The notes below the pieces were generated by a model. The model worked only from the letters and a program-made list of their open reading frames with translations, had not been told where the DNA came from and made no database searches. 7,642 bases of DNA. It comes from Ruminococcus sp. (lineage in GTDB: Bacteria > Bacillota > Clostridia > Oscillospirales > Ruminococcaceae). Shown in pieces: positions 7,165 to 7,642 of this stretch. The stretch's first letter is position 1, and each line of letters opens with the position of its first letter. Location: the NCBI GenBank assembly GCA_017544125.1, contig JAFYET010000170.1:1-7642 (forward strand), written 5' to 3'. The position numbers and the translations under genes are program-made.

Positions 7165-7642
7165 TTGAAGAAAAACAGCGGTTTCAAAACGCTGCTGCTA
7201 TATCTTGTGATATCGGCAGTTGCTATACTTGGTCTTGTATATGCACTTATGTCAATGAGCGCCTCTAAGGACGAGACTGAATATTCAACAGTTATGCAGT
7301 ATTTTGATGACCTGAAAGTAAAGGAATATGAATTTGATCTCAATAACGGCAAGCTGACTTATATCCTAAAGGGCGAGACGGAGAAGAAGACATACACTGT
7401 GCCGAACGTTTCGCTGTTTGTGAATGAGGTGCTTGGCGGTGAGGACGGGTCAAATTACCGTAGAAGATATAACGCCGAAAACTCGGGTGAGCCGTTGAAA
7501 TACGACCTCATACCAATATCAGATAACAGTTTCTGGCTTAATTTGCTGCCGACTGTGCTGATGATCGGTGTAATGATATTCTTCTTTATCTTTATGATGC
7601 GAAATGCGGGTGTCGGTAAGACGGCTAACTTCGGTAAAGTCA
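7165..7642 (+). CDS. ftsH: ATP-dependent zinc metalloprotease FtsH, N-terminal part (cut by window end)
   Basis: FtsH is a membrane-anchored AAA+ zinc protease that extracts and degrades misfolded membrane proteins and some regulators. Only the first 159 codons are here: a short basic start, membrane segment 1 (about 9-29), an extracytoplasmic FtsH domain (about 30-120), membrane segment 2 (about 123-145) and the start of the cytoplasmic linker, ending in NAGVGKTANFGKV. The ATPase and HEXXH protease parts would lie beyond the window, so the call rests on topology, the NFGK linker and the position after tilS. The start is TTG 7165: a stop codon lies in frame at 7138-7140, no ATG or GTG start lies between, and an extended ribosome binding site precedes the TTG. 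FtsH-type gene order elsewhere is often tilS-hpt-ftsH; here hpt is missing. Confidence 0.9.
   Translation, partial: MKKNSGFKTLLLYLVISAVAILGLVYALMSMSASKDETEYSTVMQYFDDLKVKEYEFDLNNGKLTYILKGETEKKTYTVPNVSLFVNEVLGGEDGSNYRRRYNAENSGEPLKYDLIPISDNSFWLNLLPTVLMIGVMIFFFIFMMRNAGVGKTANFGKV

Noticed and set aside
1..7642. RNA genes, insertion sequences, CRISPR repeats and phage or defence genes
   Set aside because: Coding sequence fills nearly the whole window, the largest gap is 74 bases, and I saw no direct-repeat arrays, transposase motifs, tRNA folds or attachment-site duplications by eye.

Overview
The window is a compact block of housekeeping genes, all on the + strand. It suggests a low-to-moderate GC Gram-positive bacterium, most likely a clostridial Firmicute of the Ruminococcus/Oscillospiraceae kind. 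This rests on the gene set (RNase J, a GdpP/YybT-type c-di-AMP phosphodiesterase next to rplI and the replicative helicase), AGGAGG-type ribosome binding sites, frequent ATA/AGA/AGG codons and AT-rich gene gaps. The genus is an inference, not something the sequence proves.

Layout: rnjA (11-1885), encoding ribonuclease J with an unusual basic N-terminal tail; a 58-base leader with competing inverted repeats; gdpP (1944-3917); rplI (3938-4384), ribosomal protein bL9; dnaB (4411-5781), replicative helicase; tilS (5762-7090), tRNA-Ile lysidine synthetase, overlapping the end of dnaB; a 74-base AT-rich gap with a -10-like box and a perfect palindrome; and the first 159 codons of ftsH (7165 to the window edge), starting at TTG. 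No gene-free stretch is longer than 74 bases.

Spacing between rnjA and tilS is short (58, 20 and 26 bases, then a 20-base overlap) and I see no + strand terminator, so these five genes are probably cotranscribed. ftsH may add its own promoter. The products cover RNA decay, c-di-AMP turnover, translation (bL9 and lysidine-modified tRNA-Ile that reads AUA), fork unwinding and membrane proteolysis. gdpP-rplI-dnaB is a conserved Firmicute order. tilS next to ftsH is also familiar, but the hpt gene that often lies between them is absent here.

I found no mobile element, RNA gene, CRISPR array, phage gene, intein or recognisable new defence or metabolic system. The observations worth a second look are modest: the RNase J tail, the gdpP leader, the rnjA-gdpP pairing, heavy AUA use in tilS, and the ftsH upstream region.
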